Origin: Trichobilharzia szidati
Lineage: Eukaryota > Platyhelminthes > Trematoda > Strigeidida > Schistosomatidae
NCBI GenBank assembly: GCA_944472155.2
Contig: OX235273.1
Span: forward strand, 106,290,582-106,354,581
Direction: 5' to 3'
Length of the DNA stretch: 64,000 bases
Numbering within the stretch: position 1 is the first letter of the stretch; every line of letters begins with the position of its first letter. A program made the position numbers and the translations under genes. Positions 32,553 through 42,885 of this stretch are shown one piece after another. The notes below the pieces were generated by a model. It did no database searches. It was not told where the DNA came from and was given only the letters and a program-made list of their open reading frames with translations.

Positions 32553-32876
32553 AGAAATTAGATGGTTGCAGACGATTGACAGAAGCCTTGCTTGACCTAA
32601 GTTTCGTGTAGTTGGCACTCACCAGTCATTCAGCAAGGCGTATCTGCAACCTTGAAGGAACTGAAGTCCTACTCCTCTGAGATTCGAACTGGCGTCACCC
32701 CGTGCTGTAGTCAGAGACGTTACCACTGCGCAGCTCGGGCTCGCGATTGATCTTCGTGATGGCAAGCTACATAGAATGGTGGCCACATTGCAAACTTGAA
32801 TGACAGATTTTAGTTTGCACCAAAGAAAGGACTAGACACATCATACTAGTTACTAGTGTCCAAACAAAGTAGATAT
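32553..32876 (-). mobile_element. hammerhead SINE, family C, with right arm
   Basis: Minus strand: arm (CTAGTAACTAGTATGATGTG, CCTTTCTTTGGTGCAAAC, GGTGGCCACCAT-type block), tRNA-like head with GCGCAGTGGTAACGTCTCTG (box A) and AGTTCGAATCTCAG (box B), then GGTTGCAGATACGCCTTG, the ribozyme region (32640-32592), and the end GGCTTCTGTCAATCGTCTGC. It sits inside an RTE copy, so it inserted later. Confidence 0.75.
32588..32645 (-). ncRNA. hammerhead-like motif, family C, expanded
   Basis: Minus strand: GCCTTG, then CTGAATGACTGGTGA (core interrupted or duplicated), GTGCCAACTACAC as stem II minus one base, GAAACTTAGGTC, AAGCAAGGC. Decayed. Confidence 0.5.
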
Positions 32877-32990
32877 GAGAGAGTCTTGGTCATTCGTGGA
32901 CCCAACTGAAGTGAACGGCAGAAAACAGAACAAAGTTGAGATGTGTTGTTGAAGCCCTGTGTTCCACTAGGAACGCCAGGGAGAGTAAGA

Positions 32991-34084
32991 GTAACCTAAC
33001 AGGCAATAGGATTATTCGACACAGGATAGAAAACCTTAATTCGCTACTAAACATCAACTTTATATTCAGTTTCTACAGGGTGTGCCAAAACAGAGTTACG
33101 GATAAACCTTATTTCTGCCCTGGTTAACCACACAGGATGGCGTTCAGAAATCAGCTGATGATGAACATCCCAAAGTGTACACGCAATATTACTTGATTCA
33201 CTAAAGTTTTTTCATTTTAGTTTGTCACCATGGTCTCTCATTGTCTTATATTCTACCAACAGACCCTATAAATACACAGTACGGAGAAAAAAGTGAAATA
33301 ACCTTTGAAATGACAATGAACAAAATAAGCTCAGATTGTCAAAAAATGGCAATAAATAAATGCGGCTTATTTTCATTTTCTTATCATTAATAATCATAAT
33401 AATGTTGGCTTCATTATAGAAAGTACGCTTATACATAATACAAAATTCTCATCGTAACTGTCTGCAAAATATTTACTACCCATATAGAACCTTCAAGCAA
33501 AATATTCATCGACAGTATATCCAATAGCGCTAAATTTTATTTTATCTGAAGCAAAACTCAGTCCGCTACTATATCTCTCCTTTATTTCCTTCTTGAAGTT
33601 CACAGTGGAAGGTTGCAAGTCAAATAAAACTTGGCGCGAATTCATGTTGCTATCCAAGGACGTTATCTGAAGACAAAAACAAAATACTCAACGTGGAGAA
33701 AAGTAGAAGAGTCTTGCTGGTTGGATAGAAATTTACGGGAAGCTCAGTGGTTTGAGCAGGATGTCAGTAAACTGAAGCAGAAACATAAAATTTTACCGGA
33801 TTTATTGCAGAAGCATGTACTGTTTTATTACAACTTAAACTGACTTATTGTGGTCTGAACGCAGGAAACTGGATCTTGCATTCCTATTATATAACTAACG
33901 AAATTTCCATGAGCGATGCACAGTCACGAAACGCTCCAACAATATCGAAAACACACGGTTATTCATCGTAAGATCTGTCTAGTTCTATTCAGCAATAATA
34001 AAAACATCAAAAACTCAATAGTACCGTAAGGCAGTTATACACACTGGATAAATTTCTAGTACACAGCAACAACTGTAGGGGGGA
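32991..34084. other. AT-rich stretch with one unassigned short frame
   Basis: A 70-codon frame at 33631-33843 (opening at TTG) includes YLKTKTKYSTWRKVEESC and REAQWFEQDVSKLKQKHKIL. It looks more protein-like than its surroundings but has no family I know, no ATG at its start and a stop just upstream. I would not call it a gene. Confidence 0.3.
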
Positions 34085-34335
34085 AATTAGTTATCCGAAA
34101 TTCAACTGTTAGAAGTACCTGAGAATCAAGTAGAACATTCCCAACAACGTGGAATCAAAACTCTGTTAACAGCCATCATACACCAATACCTCCCGAAGAC
34201 AGCTCAAAGTCAGAATCACTTTCAATCAAACGAACAAAATCACTCCGTTGTAAAGCACCACATTATTAATGTATCTCACAGTCACAAAATGGAAGCATTA
34301 TAATTAGAGATTAAACAGAGAGAAAGACATATACT
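34085..34335 (+). repeat. dispersed repeat G, left half of a split copy
   Basis: Aligns with 21085-21345. The continuation (matching 21345-21500) is found at 36180-36350. AAAGACA ends this half (34323-34329) and opens the other (36179-36185). Confidence 0.6.
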
Positions 34336-34339
34336 CGCT

Positions 34340-34700
34340 AGCGACCGGCTCTATTCAGGCCGTTAACCTGGGGTTCTAGTGGGAAGCCATGACAAGTAGG
34401 GTATAGCAGGTTGAAGGGGAGGCAGTAACTCATCAAAGAAGATATTGCAAAGTGGTCACGCTATGTCATGAATTGACAGAAGTTATAATTCATGGGCTAG
34501 CCATTGGATCGGGTCCCAGTGGCCTAATAATCTACCATATCTCTGGCCTTGTAACCGGAAGGTCCTGGGTTCGAATCGTGGTGGTGGGTGCGTACTGATG
34601 AAGAGTCTCAAACTAGGCGGTACTCCTTTTTGGTTCTCCAATGGCTCTCTAACCAATATCAGTTCATGATGAAATCCTAAAATCTTAGTATTATTTTTTA
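34340..34700 (+). mobile_element. hammerhead SINE, family B, ribozyme deleted in part
   Basis: Long leader (GACAAGTAGGGTATAGCAGG, GACAGAAGTTATAATTCATG), head GGGTCCCAGTGGCCTAATAA, GGTCCTGGGTTCGAATCG, then GGGTGCGTACTGATGAAGAG, TCTCAAACTAGGCGGTACTC; GAAA and stem III are lost by a deletion. 3' half TTCTCCAATGGCTCTCTAAC to ATGATGAAATCC. Confidence 0.75.
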
Positions 34701-35379
34701 ATGTCATAATTTCATGTGTGTGGCTAGACAGGGAGATTTGACAAGAGAACTGAGACCAAAATCTCATACCGTCAAAATTTCTTGTCACACTCAACCATAT
34801 ATATATATATATAACTTATTGCTATTTGTTGACTAAATGAATATGCATTTTACAAGTACCACACATCTAAAGACACCAGGAAAATAAAGTATGTTTTCTG
34901 AGTCACGCCATTTGTTGATAACTTTCTTTTTTGACAGTTAACAGGAGACTGTGTATGCGTGTTTCAAACTAAATATCAGCTAGACAACACACCCAAACAA
35001 TTCAATTAATTAAGGCATATGAAAATATATATGGAAATCTTATCATTCTTCAATATCGCATTGTAGCACTTTTAAACTTTTGTTAAGCGAGGAAGTCTTA
35101 CAATTGATCAGAAAGTGAAAAGTCACCCAGTAATCCACGTCGAAACAAAATATCAGAAGTAGTAAGCTCTCCAGACCTTCTTACACACCAGTCTTCTAGG
35201 TTATAGAACTGAACACTTCCATACTTTCATTGTAGGGGTATTCCCTTAGTTTCGATATTTAGATGTGGATGCATAACCATTAGATGTCATGAAATCATGG
35301 ATTATATGTTCACTAGCAATACCGAACAGATTAAAAAACTCACCCAGTATTTAAGCCGGTCATTAACCAGGAAATAATG
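34701..35379. other. no recognisable feature
   Basis: AT-rich with (AT)n at 34797-34813. No supportable gene. Confidence 0.35.
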
Positions 35380-35700
35380 GAAGTTCGGGTGTGCAGATAG
35401 CCACCCAAATGTGTAAAGAAAGCAACACTATCGCCATTGGAACTTCAAAGCGTCGTAGAGATAAACTTATTCTCCACAGGAATACTGAAGACTCCTCAAT
35501 TCGAGGATGGATGACGCTGGCGGATTAAAAGCTTTGGGTAGCCAAACTGCAGATGTGAAAGTAAATTAAGCATAGAAACTTGGAATGGTCGTACCGCGTT
35601 TGAGACTTGGGCAGCTACTCAGATTACAGAAGGAATGAGAAGATATGATACAGAAGTGTTAGGATTTTATGAGAGTAGGTTGAACTTAACAGGTTAACGT
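35380..35700 (+). pseudogene. RTE 5' region with start of APE-type endonuclease
   Basis: The frame 35572-35697 reads IETWNGRTAFETWAATQITE, then GMRRYDTEVLGFYESR, ending at a stop. It matches the N-terminal motif of RTE-clade AP-endonucleases (family pattern TWNVRTM.ETGK..Q...EMRRY.L..LGISE.RW). The catalytic residues lie further on and are absent. The preceding 190 bases may be 5' UTR. This is the only 5' RTE segment I found; all others are 3' ends. Confidence 0.7.
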
Positions 35701-36090
35701 GTTAAGTAGTAGCAATTGCACTAAGTCTAGTGATGAGATATCAGCAGTGAAATAGCAAGGCTCAATGGCAACACCAAACAATATTCATTCTTTCATGTAC
35801 TGCACCATTAACCATGTAAAAATATTGTCAGACGCTGAAATTCAGCGTCAATAAGTATCCAGATTAACTAAAATCTTTGTAAGGCAGGAGTAACTGTAGA
35901 ACGACTAAGATGGGTTATGTTTTTTGTCAAATTGTAGCAGACAATACCACCAAACATAACTTAATATAATGACTGATTCATTGTGCCAGTAATCATGACT
36001 GAAAAACACAATTGTCAGTAAATACTAGAACGCATAAGATAAAATCTTACTTATCACGGTTATAAATTATTATTAATACTAAGTGGGAAA
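35701..36090. other. no recognisable feature
   Basis: AT-rich sequence. Confidence 0.35.
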
Positions 36091-36180
36091 TACTAATGGT
36101 TTTCTGACTGATGCCAGCTGATGATGAAATCCTCCAACCAGTCAAACAAAAATCCCTACGAAACCAATACTTGGAAAAAA
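36091..36180 (+). repeat. SINE B 3' end with A tail
   Basis: TGATGATGAAATCCTCCAAC, AATCCCTACGAAACCAATAC, TTGGAAAAAAAG: the family B 3' terminus and an A-run, without the rest of the element. Confidence 0.65.
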
Positions 36181-36350
36181 AGACAAACAATAAAGATCAA
36201 GGCAGCATATGATTTACAAATGTCAGAACAGTGGGATATCGTTTAGGAGAAAAACAGTTAATAATTACAAATTTAGTTGAAAAATCCAAATAAGTATAAA
36301 TATTATGATTATACCTTTTAAGAGGGGCTTCACAGACAAATTTTCCTTTG
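36180..36350 (+). repeat. dispersed repeat G, right half of a split copy
   Basis: Aligns with 21340-21500; see 34085-34335. Confidence 0.55.
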
Positions 36351-36960
36351 CAGTCTCCGTGATTTGATGTTTTTCTACTTAACATTATAGAAAGAAAGCC
36401 TGACTTTACTAACGTTTTCAATAGTTTGACTTTCACGTTTTTCAGCATAACAGTGAAATAGAAACCAAGTGATGACTGCTGCATTTAATTATTCTTAATG
36501 ATAATTACCCACAGGGTGACTCATTTCAGTAAGCCCATAAATACTTCTACCAATACCACTGCTACTAGTAATGCCGTTCTTCTCATCAAATGTTTCATTT
36601 CCTTATTGTTTTACGCCTTCATAAATAATTCATTCACAGAGAGGAATCATTCTGAGTGAAAACTTCTCATATAAAAACCTCTTTCTTCTTTTTTAAATAA
36701 AATCTTTCCAAGTGAAATATAACACACACTCTACACCCGTTTTATCTAAATCATTTGAGTGTGATGTTTTCTGAGAAGAGTGTTTACTCACATTTTTTTA
36801 TATGACACTATCGCTTTGATAAACACATAAATGAGTATGATGGGGTGAGGGAAACTAATTTTTTGTATTCCACTTGATAAGTAAAGCTAATGTACTTCAT
36901 AATCTATTAATAAGTGCTATGAAAAGCATTCAAAGATTACCAGACTGTTGAAATTGCTAT
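36351..36960. other. no recognisable feature
   Basis: AT-rich sequence; no supportable gene. Confidence 0.35.
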
Positions 36961-37200
36961 TATTCTGTGCAGTCATTTTTAACTGAGTCCACGATTGTCC
37001 ATAGGCTTTCATTTACTCTCTACATAGCCTTCGCAGAGTCACACATCGACCTACACGCAACTTTCCGTTTCCTGTTCAGGTCCCACTAGTGGATGCATTG
37101 TCACTTAACGGTCCATTCAGCGTGTGTCCATTTTACCTCCATTTCCTCACCTAGTTTACCTGTTCACTGGCCTACTAGCCGATTTCAAGCCCTAAAACTG
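36961..37200 (-). pseudogene. RTE C-terminal fragment
   Basis: Minus strand blocks: GGAGGTAAAATGGACACACG, GTGGGACCTGAACAGGAAAC and GAAAGCCTATGGACAATCGT, the RTE order around WRWIGH, EWNP..KR and the C-terminal coding region. 3' tail absent. Confidence 0.6.
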
Positions 37201-37720
37201 TGGACAGGTGGAAGGTGAGCCTAGCGACTATACCCCAGAAAATCAATACAACCAGCGCCTTAACTTAGAAGCACAGACTTTGAAGAATGGAGAAGATCTA
37301 TAGCGCACATGGCTGCTTCGTGTGTGGTTTTCATCTCCGAGCTTAATGGTTTACAGGATAAGCTATCAATGTCCTTATGGATAGCATTTTCGGCGCTTAA
37401 ATTAAATTTTAAGTTTTGCGGAATCCTCAATGAATGATATAACTGTCTATCCCCTAATTAATTTAGCTGCAACTGTTAGTCTTCAGAGATTTCCGTATTC
37501 TCGTATTGATTTGTGCTGGTATTGATCGTTTCCCCGACCTGTTGTTTGACCTATTTTCGCCAGGTGACTTATCATTTATTGTCTGATAAATTTGATCTAT
37601 GTCAGTATATATATTGAGTGAGGATTGATCTGAATTCCAGATATCTGCTGTTTGAAATTCTCGAATTTTCCTATCCGATTCAGTTTCCGTAATTATCTAC
37701 TTGAATTCTGTATGATATAT
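37201..37720. other. no recognisable feature
   Basis: AT-rich sequence. Confidence 0.35.
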
Positions 37721-37935
37721 CTCGGTGGTTCAATGGTATGACGCTCGCCAGTCACTCATGTAATCCAGCTTCCATTCTCGGCCGACTTACTACAAGCCTC
37801 ATCTTGTTTATTAGCCACTAGCAAGTCCAGGAAAGGGGACGTCTTGAGATGAAGCTAGCAATAAACATCAGTGCGATCGAAACATCAAAACTTGAAGCCT
37901 TATGCTCCACTCAAAACGAAAAGTAATAAAAAGAT
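37721..37935 (+). mobile_element. tRNA-headed SINE with RTE tail, divergent
   Basis: Head ATCTCGGTGGTTCAATGGTA and GACGCTCGCCAGTCACTC (box-A like), body with TCCAGGAAAGGGGACGTCTT, and tail TTGAAGCCTTATGCTCCACT, the RTE terminal motif. Box B is worn. Related to D1 but with a different body. Confidence 0.55.
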
Positions 37936-37986
37936 TGATTTGATGCAATGTATATCATGTCTTTTATACGACTACCTTATGTTTTC

Positions 37987-38226
37987 TCAGTAAAAGGCAA
38001 CAGGGATGTCTACTTCGACCATGATGGTTTTTTTCTCAATTTGTGTAATTTGCTTTGTGCTTAGTGTGAATCTAGGCTTTCTTGGCGCCGGCTCCTTTTG
38101 TCTACAAAGTATTGAAAAAAGCGCTTTTATGTGACTTCTAAGGAACTCTTTTTTATGAGTATACTCAGACAAAGGGTGTGAATACACATAATAATAGTTT
38201 GAAGGACGACGAAATATTTCTGACAA
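37987..38226 (-). other. unassigned 79-codon frame
   Basis: Contains SHIKALFSILCRQKEPAPRK and PRFTLSTKQITQIEKK, a basic stretch unlike the surrounding AT-rich noise, from the local GGCGCCGGCTCC segment. I do not recognise it; it could be an exon fragment or unknown repeat, or chance. Confidence 0.25.
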
Positions 38227-38274
38227 GACAGATTACTTCATATATGAAATAGTTCGTAGGATATTTAGATCTTG

Positions 38275-38530
38275 GAAAGCGATAGCGACAGCTAGAGGCC
38301 AGGTTAAATATTGCTAATTGACAGGAGTTATAAGTTACAGGCTGTTAGATTCTATCTCAGTGACTAAATGGCAAACAGGCTCGTCTTGTAACCTTAAGGG
38401 CTTAGGTTCAATCCGCCGGTAGACTCATGGGTGCATACTACTGAAGGGTCCCGAACAAGGAAGAAACAGCTGTGTAATACTCCTTGGCATTCAATGTTTC
38501 GCCAACTGAATTCAGTTGGTGAACAAACTT
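38275..38530 (+). mobile_element. hammerhead SINE, family B
   Basis: Leader (GACAGGAGTTATAAGTTACA), head (TCTATCTCAGTGACTAAATG; TTAGGTTCAATCCGCC), ribozyme 38434-38480, 3' half (ATTCAATGTTTCGCCAACTG). Confidence 0.7.
38434..38480 (+). ncRNA. hammerhead-like motif, family B, C3 retained
   Basis: ATACTA, core CTGAAGG, stem II GTCC-CGAACAA-GGAA, GAAA, palindrome ACAGCTGT, then GTAATAC. Stem III intact; the cleavage-site C and stem I are changed. Confidence 0.55.
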
Positions 38531-39000
38531 TAAATCCAAGATAAATTAATAACAACCCAGTGTACCTTTTTTATTTTGAAATTATGCTTCGAAAAGTCGT
38601 CAACAAGAAAAGCACATGCATGCAAACTTTGTGTTGACTGTGTTTTTCAAAAGTTACAGAAAAAAACAGGCTTTTAATATTCTTCCAATGTTCAGTATAT
38701 CACAATAAAATCTTTTTCTCCTCATATCTTTCATACATCAGAGCTGTTCTCTTTGTATGTGCTTAAAAATGTTTTCAGGTTCGTTACAATGACGTGAATG
38801 ACGAGAATATTACGCGAGATCATGGAACCGAATTTGTTTACATCCGTTTTTAACTTTTAAGCATTTGTGGTTGTTGTTGTTGTTATTGTTGAAATTAGTT
38901 TTCTTATTATTGTCACTGGAAAGAAATAGAAAAAAAGATAATCCTGTGAAATCGATAATTTAAAAAATATATCCCGAAATCGCGTAAAACGTAGAAATCT
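38531..39000. other. no recognisable feature
   Basis: AT-rich; a (GTT)n run at 38869-38890. Confidence 0.35.
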
Positions 39001-39002
39001 TT

Positions 39003-39316
39003 GATTGGACACTAGTAACTAGTGTGACGTGTCTAGTCCTTTCTTTGGTGCAGACTGAATTCTGTCAGTCACGTGGTCAATGTGAGCACCATTCTACGTA
39101 GATAGCCATTGATTTGATGAAATTATATAATTGGTGGCAACTGGAAGGAAGCCTCGGACCTAGGTTTCGTGCTTCTTGACGCTCGTCAGCTAGACGTATC
39201 TGAGATTTTTAAGGAACTCATGTCTGTTTTATGGTGGCCACATTGCGAACCTCACTGACATAATTCAGTCTGCACCAAAGAAAGGACTAAACACATAACA
39301 CTAGTGTCCAATCGAA
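39003..39316 (-). mobile_element. family C hammerhead repeat inside inverted arms
   Basis: Left arm 39005-39085 (GGACACTAGTAACTAGTGTG, TCCTTTCTTTGGTGCAGACT) is the inverted counterpart of the right arm 39250-39315 (AGTCTGCACCAAAGAAAGGA, ACACTAGTGTCCAATC). Between them, on the minus strand, lies a family C ribozyme and 3' end (39197-39118); the tRNA-like head is deleted. The right arm is also present next to the family C copy at 32553-32876. Confidence 0.75.
39149..39197 (-). ncRNA. hammerhead motif, family C copy with canonical core and stem III
   Basis: Minus strand: core CTGACGA (39189-39183), GAAA (39168-39165), stem III palindrome ACCTAGGT then C, all intact. Stem II (GCGTCAAGAAGCAC) and stem I (GTCTAG / CGAGGC) have decayed. 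Confidence 0.7.
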
Positions 39317-39339
39317 GTATCCAGTACAGTCCTACAGGA

Positions 39340-39545
39340 GGTCAATCTCGAGGCCGAATAGCTCAGTGGTAACGTCTCTGACTGCAGTACTGAGCGACGC
39401 TGGTTCGAATCTCAGAAAAGACATGAGTTCGTTCAGGGTTGCAGATATGCCTTGCTGATGAGTGCCAACTAGCACGAAACCTAGTTGTGTCCAAGGCTTC
39501 CTGTCGATTGCCACCAACTATCTAATATCATCAAACGTAGAAATC
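39340..39545 (+). mobile_element. hammerhead SINE, family C, nearly complete
   Basis: tRNA-like head with AATAGCTCAGTGGTAACGTC (box A) and GCTGGTTCGAATCTCAG (box B), linker GGTTGCAGATAT, ribozyme 39449-39498, and the end GGCTTCCTGTCGATTGCCAC, CAACTATCTAATATCATC. It follows the inverted-arm element at 39003-39316 by about 25 bases. Confidence 0.8.
39449..39498 (+). ncRNA. hammerhead ribozyme, family C, best core in the window
   Basis: Stem I GCCTTG (39449-39454) / CAAGGC (39492-39497), perfect. Core CTGATGA (39455-39461), canonical. Stem II GTGC (39462-39465), loop CAACTA, GCAC (39472-39475), perfect. GAAA 39476-39479. The stem III region 39479-39490 is ACCTAGTTGTGT, in which the palindrome ACCTAGGT of the sister copy is interrupted; C at 39491 is the expected cleavage position. 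Type I layout. Only stem III is in doubt. Confidence 0.85.
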
Positions 39546-39640
39546 TGCCATGTGTTATCAGCTTAAGGAAATGCTTAAAACTGTAGATACATAATAATTC
39601 AAGGGCAAACTAGTTTCCACTACTTTTGAAAAATATTCCG
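39546..39640. other. spacer
   Basis: No recognisable feature. Confidence 0.3.
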
Positions 39641-39860
39641 TTAGCATTCTCAGTGGAACATAGGGCTTCATGCTTTGAGTTTTGAAGTGTCTTTACCATT
39701 TTGTGTTTTACTTTTATAGAATGAGGTTGCCAACCTCACGCCCAACCTTCTCTCCTTGCCATGCTTACTTCCAGTTAGTAAAGGTGTAAGGGTTCGTCGG
39801 TTGGAGGCATTCAACAGCTGTGCTTCCAACTCAGTTCCCAAAACTGTTGGCATGCTTAAA
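39641..39860 (-). mobile_element. tRNA-headed SINE with RTE tail (D1), worn
   Basis: Minus strand: body AGGTTGGGCGTGAGGTTGGC, ACTTCAAAACTCAAAGCATG, tail AAGCCCTATGTTCCACTGAG. The tRNA-like head is almost gone. Confidence 0.6.
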
Positions 39861-39939
39861 TCGCTAAGTAACTACCAAATATTAAACATCATAAATTATT
39901 TATTCTTGGTCGCTTGTATTCGGAGTGAAACACAGATTT

Positions 39940-40300
39940 ATTGACACATCTCTGTTCCATTCGCTCCCTGCCTTTCTCTTAAAACTCGCCCCAAAGACTT
40001 TCATTTTTCCGACGCACCATCTTCATCATATCACAATCGGACCCACAAACAATTCATCGCTTCCCATACCGCTTCTAGTCGATGATCGTGTGTATGCTGA
40101 CACTTGAAGTCCATCTCAGCGCATTTTCAATCCATTTTTATTTCCTTATACATACTGATTGGACATTAACTTGTTGGTTGACTCGCTGTAACACCAGAGT
40201 CGCTTGCTGCTTGCTGATCCTTTATCTCCAGCCAGCTAACCTTCAGTACCAAGGTAACGAAGGTAGATGCTGATAACAGTTTGCAGTAGCCTTGTGTAAA
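39940..40300 (-). pseudogene. RTE C-terminal fragment, highly decayed
   Basis: Minus strand blocks reading the RTE order: TTACTGCAAACTG... at 40285, GCTGGAGATAAAGGATCAGC, GGAAATAAAAATGGATTGAA (RRKWRWIG), GGTATGGGAAGCGATGAATT. No open frame. Confidence 0.55.
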
Positions 40301-40645
40301 TGCTCTAGGAAAAACACAAAAAAATGCAAGCCAGAAGTCACTACCTGGATAAAATCGCAACTTTAGCAACTTAAACACCATAGTGAAATCTGTACTAGTA
40401 ATTGTGTTAAGCGTGTAAAGATATTTCCAATTACTGTGTATTATTTACGTAAATCTTCTTAGCATCAGATGAATAAGTCATGTTTCATACTTAAAGGAAT
40501 AACACTCTACAGTTCACGTACCAATTTCAAAATTACCTGCTGGCTGGCTAATTTCAACATAGGACTTCGCACAGAGGTGAACCAACTCCAGTCACCACAC
40601 TCCATGAAGCACACAATGACAGATAAAAGGGAAAAAAAGATATTC
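40301..40645. other. no recognisable feature
   Basis: AT-rich sequence. Confidence 0.3.
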
Positions 40646-41161
40646 GGAAGGACTATTATATTTTTTCATCTAGTAAATAAACAATCTCCTCCATCCATCT
40701 TTATATGCCTTCAAGTTTTACTTTTATTATTTCTATTATATTTATGGTCCTGTTGACTCTTTGTTTTCACTTTTATAACTGCAAACACCAACTTATCTCT
40801 ATGACTGCTGTAATCTTTGTTTTTCCCCTCACCATATCATGTAAAGGGAACATTATATTCAATATTTTTAATCATGCAAGGATTTGTATATCGCATCGAC
40901 AATACTGTGTGAAACAAGCCCACGGCAATTTCTACTTGTATTATTAACAATACCTTAGCTGATATCATTATTATTTCCATTTTATATGCTACATGTTTTT
41001 TTATATTACCCCTATTGTAAATGTTAAAAAATTTTCTGTGTGATTAATTTTGTTTAAAATTTGAGGAAATTAGATGCAATATTGTGATTAATGCTGAAAA
41101 TTCCATTCTGTATTACAAGTACTGTTTTTGGAATAAAGTAAATCATTATTATTATTATTGT
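40646..41161 (+). mobile_element. CR1-type 3' UTR
   Basis: Parallels 28060-28560: AATAAACAATCTCCTCCATC, a CATCGACAATACTGTGTGAA block, ATTCCATTCTGTATTACAAG, TTTGGAATAAAGTAAATCAT and (ATT)n at 41144-41160. No coding part remains. Confidence 0.75.
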
Positions 41162-41920
41162 AAGCATAAACGTGAAGGAGAGTGAACAGTAACATAGAAA
41201 AAAGGAGGTTTTTTTGGTTATGGCAAAGAGTGAATGTATCTGCACTACTGAGAACGACTTTGAACCATATCACCAAATTTATCTAACCATTGGTTCATGA
41301 CATCCCCATGACCTTAACCAGGTAGTTCACTCCCCCTACGTGGCTGGCTGAAACTAACTGCTAGAGATTTCATGGACTGATGCCATGTTTTCGTTTGAAC
41401 ACCAATAGCCCTTTTCCAACTTGATCCTATGTCAGCTAACACTATCAGTCATAACTGCCTCCTCTCATTTTATCGAACTTCAAAACATATATTCCTGCAT
41501 GCTGTTTTATAATCAAAGTTAAGTCATGGTATTTAATCTTCGCGCATACTTGATGCTGTAAATATCTTCAAACTAATATATTCAGTCCTCACATGGACAC
41601 AATGATCGTCTGTTAACTACACTGAGAATTTACGTGCTCCGTGTTGGCTACTGGATGGATGTTATGAAGCTTTAGTGGAAATTTGTGGCTAGTGAGACAC
41701 ACCAAATCAAGTTGAAGATACTGGTTGAGGGTAGCACGATATCAAACCTTGACAGAGTTAGAATCCATAGGTCACTGAGCTCCATTCTAAGTAATTGCAT
41801 AGTCAAGAAGCTTGCCATCGTCACATGACGATTCAAGGTTCAACACCTGTTGGGGTCATGGAATCGATGAGTACTAGAATGTTAAGTCTTTTACTGTAAA
41901 TGATGATTTTATTATATCAT
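41162..41920. other. no recognisable feature
   Basis: AT-rich sequence; no supportable gene. Confidence 0.35.
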
Positions 41921-42045
41921 TATTCCCTTGGTTTCTAATGGAAATATAAGGTCTGAACAGCACATCGTCAGCTTGTTTGGTTCATTTATTTTACAACTGG
42001 CTCCATGGATGTGCATAAACAGCATGTATCTCTTTATTTACAATG
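41921..42045 (-). pseudogene. RTE 3' terminus, short
   Basis: Reverse of the terminal motif at 41925-41960 (ATTCCCTTGGTTTCTAATGG, AAATATAAGGTCTGAAC) and the first coding blocks (CAACTGGCTCCATGGATGTG). Confidence 0.6.
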
Positions 42046-42059
42046 CAGAGCTAATCACA

Positions 42060-42082
42060 AGAACTGAGAAACCAAATTTATT
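42060..42082. repeat. (TTTA)n microsatellite
   Basis: TTTATTTATTTATTTATTG at about 42068-42086. Confidence 0.8.
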
Positions 42083-42264
42083 TATTTATTTATTGCTATA
42101 TTAAGTAATGACAATAGTAAAACAACTCTGAAGACTTTCATAGACTTTAAGTGAATGCATATAAAAAGTTTATGGTACTTGAATGGTATAAATCGACAAG
42201 AGAATAATGTGTGAACTGCTGAGATGGGTGGAAAGGAGAAGCAAGAAGTAATCCTAGAAGCGCA

Positions 42265-42885
42265 GCGAACAGATTATTACTATTATTATTTCCTTGGGTT
42301 CCGAGTGGAACATAGGGCTTCAATAACACATCTTCACTTCCTTCTATTTTTCGCTGTCCTCTTCAGCTGGCTAGCTCCATGATTGACCATAATCTGTCAT
42401 CTCCTCTTACAGTCGTCTCTATGTCACCCTCGCACCGACAACCCACTCGTCACTTACCATTTGGATTCCACTCGAATGATGGCCTGCATTGTATGCGATG
42501 TCACTTGGCGGCCTCCTCAACGTATACCCAATCTATCTTCATTTTCTCTTACATATTTGTTAAGCGATCGGCTCTTCGTTGGATTGTTGCTAATAAGTTA
42601 GAGAACAATATTTGTTCAACTAAAATGACGAATGAAAGAGAGGTGGATTTGAAATACTCTGAGGCGGCCTTTCAATAGCATATACTGGAAGCCGAATACG
42701 AAGAGACAAATATGGCCTGAACCCAGTGCTGATATGAAGAATGTAATCTGGAGACGAGATGAAAATTTGTGAGCCGTCGTGGAGCCAGACGATAGAGAAA
42801 GCGGAGAAACTGGTGGAACGAATATATGCTGCTGAATCGCCATGCTCTACTCAGAATGCAGCGAAGAAATCATAATAGCCAAAGC
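42265..42885. pseudogene. two RTE 3' ends joined head to head
   Basis: 42265-42600 is a minus-strand RTE 3' end (plus coordinates: ATTATTATTTCCTTGGGTTC, CATAGGGCTTCAATAACACA). 42601-42885 is a plus-strand RTE 3' end (AAGAGAGGTGGATTTGAAAT; GGAGCCAGACGATAGAGAAA; CATGCTCTACTCAGAATGCA). Same arrangement as 17201-17663. A PLE starts at the right end. Confidence 0.7.

Larger units (their letters stand above)
32440..32990 (+). pseudogene. RTE 3' end split by a family C SINE
   Basis: RTE sequence 32440-32552 (CCCTCGAGTGGAATCCAAAC, GACATGGAGGAGATTGTGT) resumes at 32877-32990 (GAGAGAGTCTTGGTCATTCG, GAAGCCCTGTGTTCCACTAG). It resembles 17440-17660. The (AAT)n tail is replaced by GAGAGTAAGAGTAA. Confidence 0.75.

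Noticed and set aside
33631..33843. Possible host exon
   Set aside because: Needs a TTG start, has a stop immediately upstream, no convincing splice signals and no family recognised.
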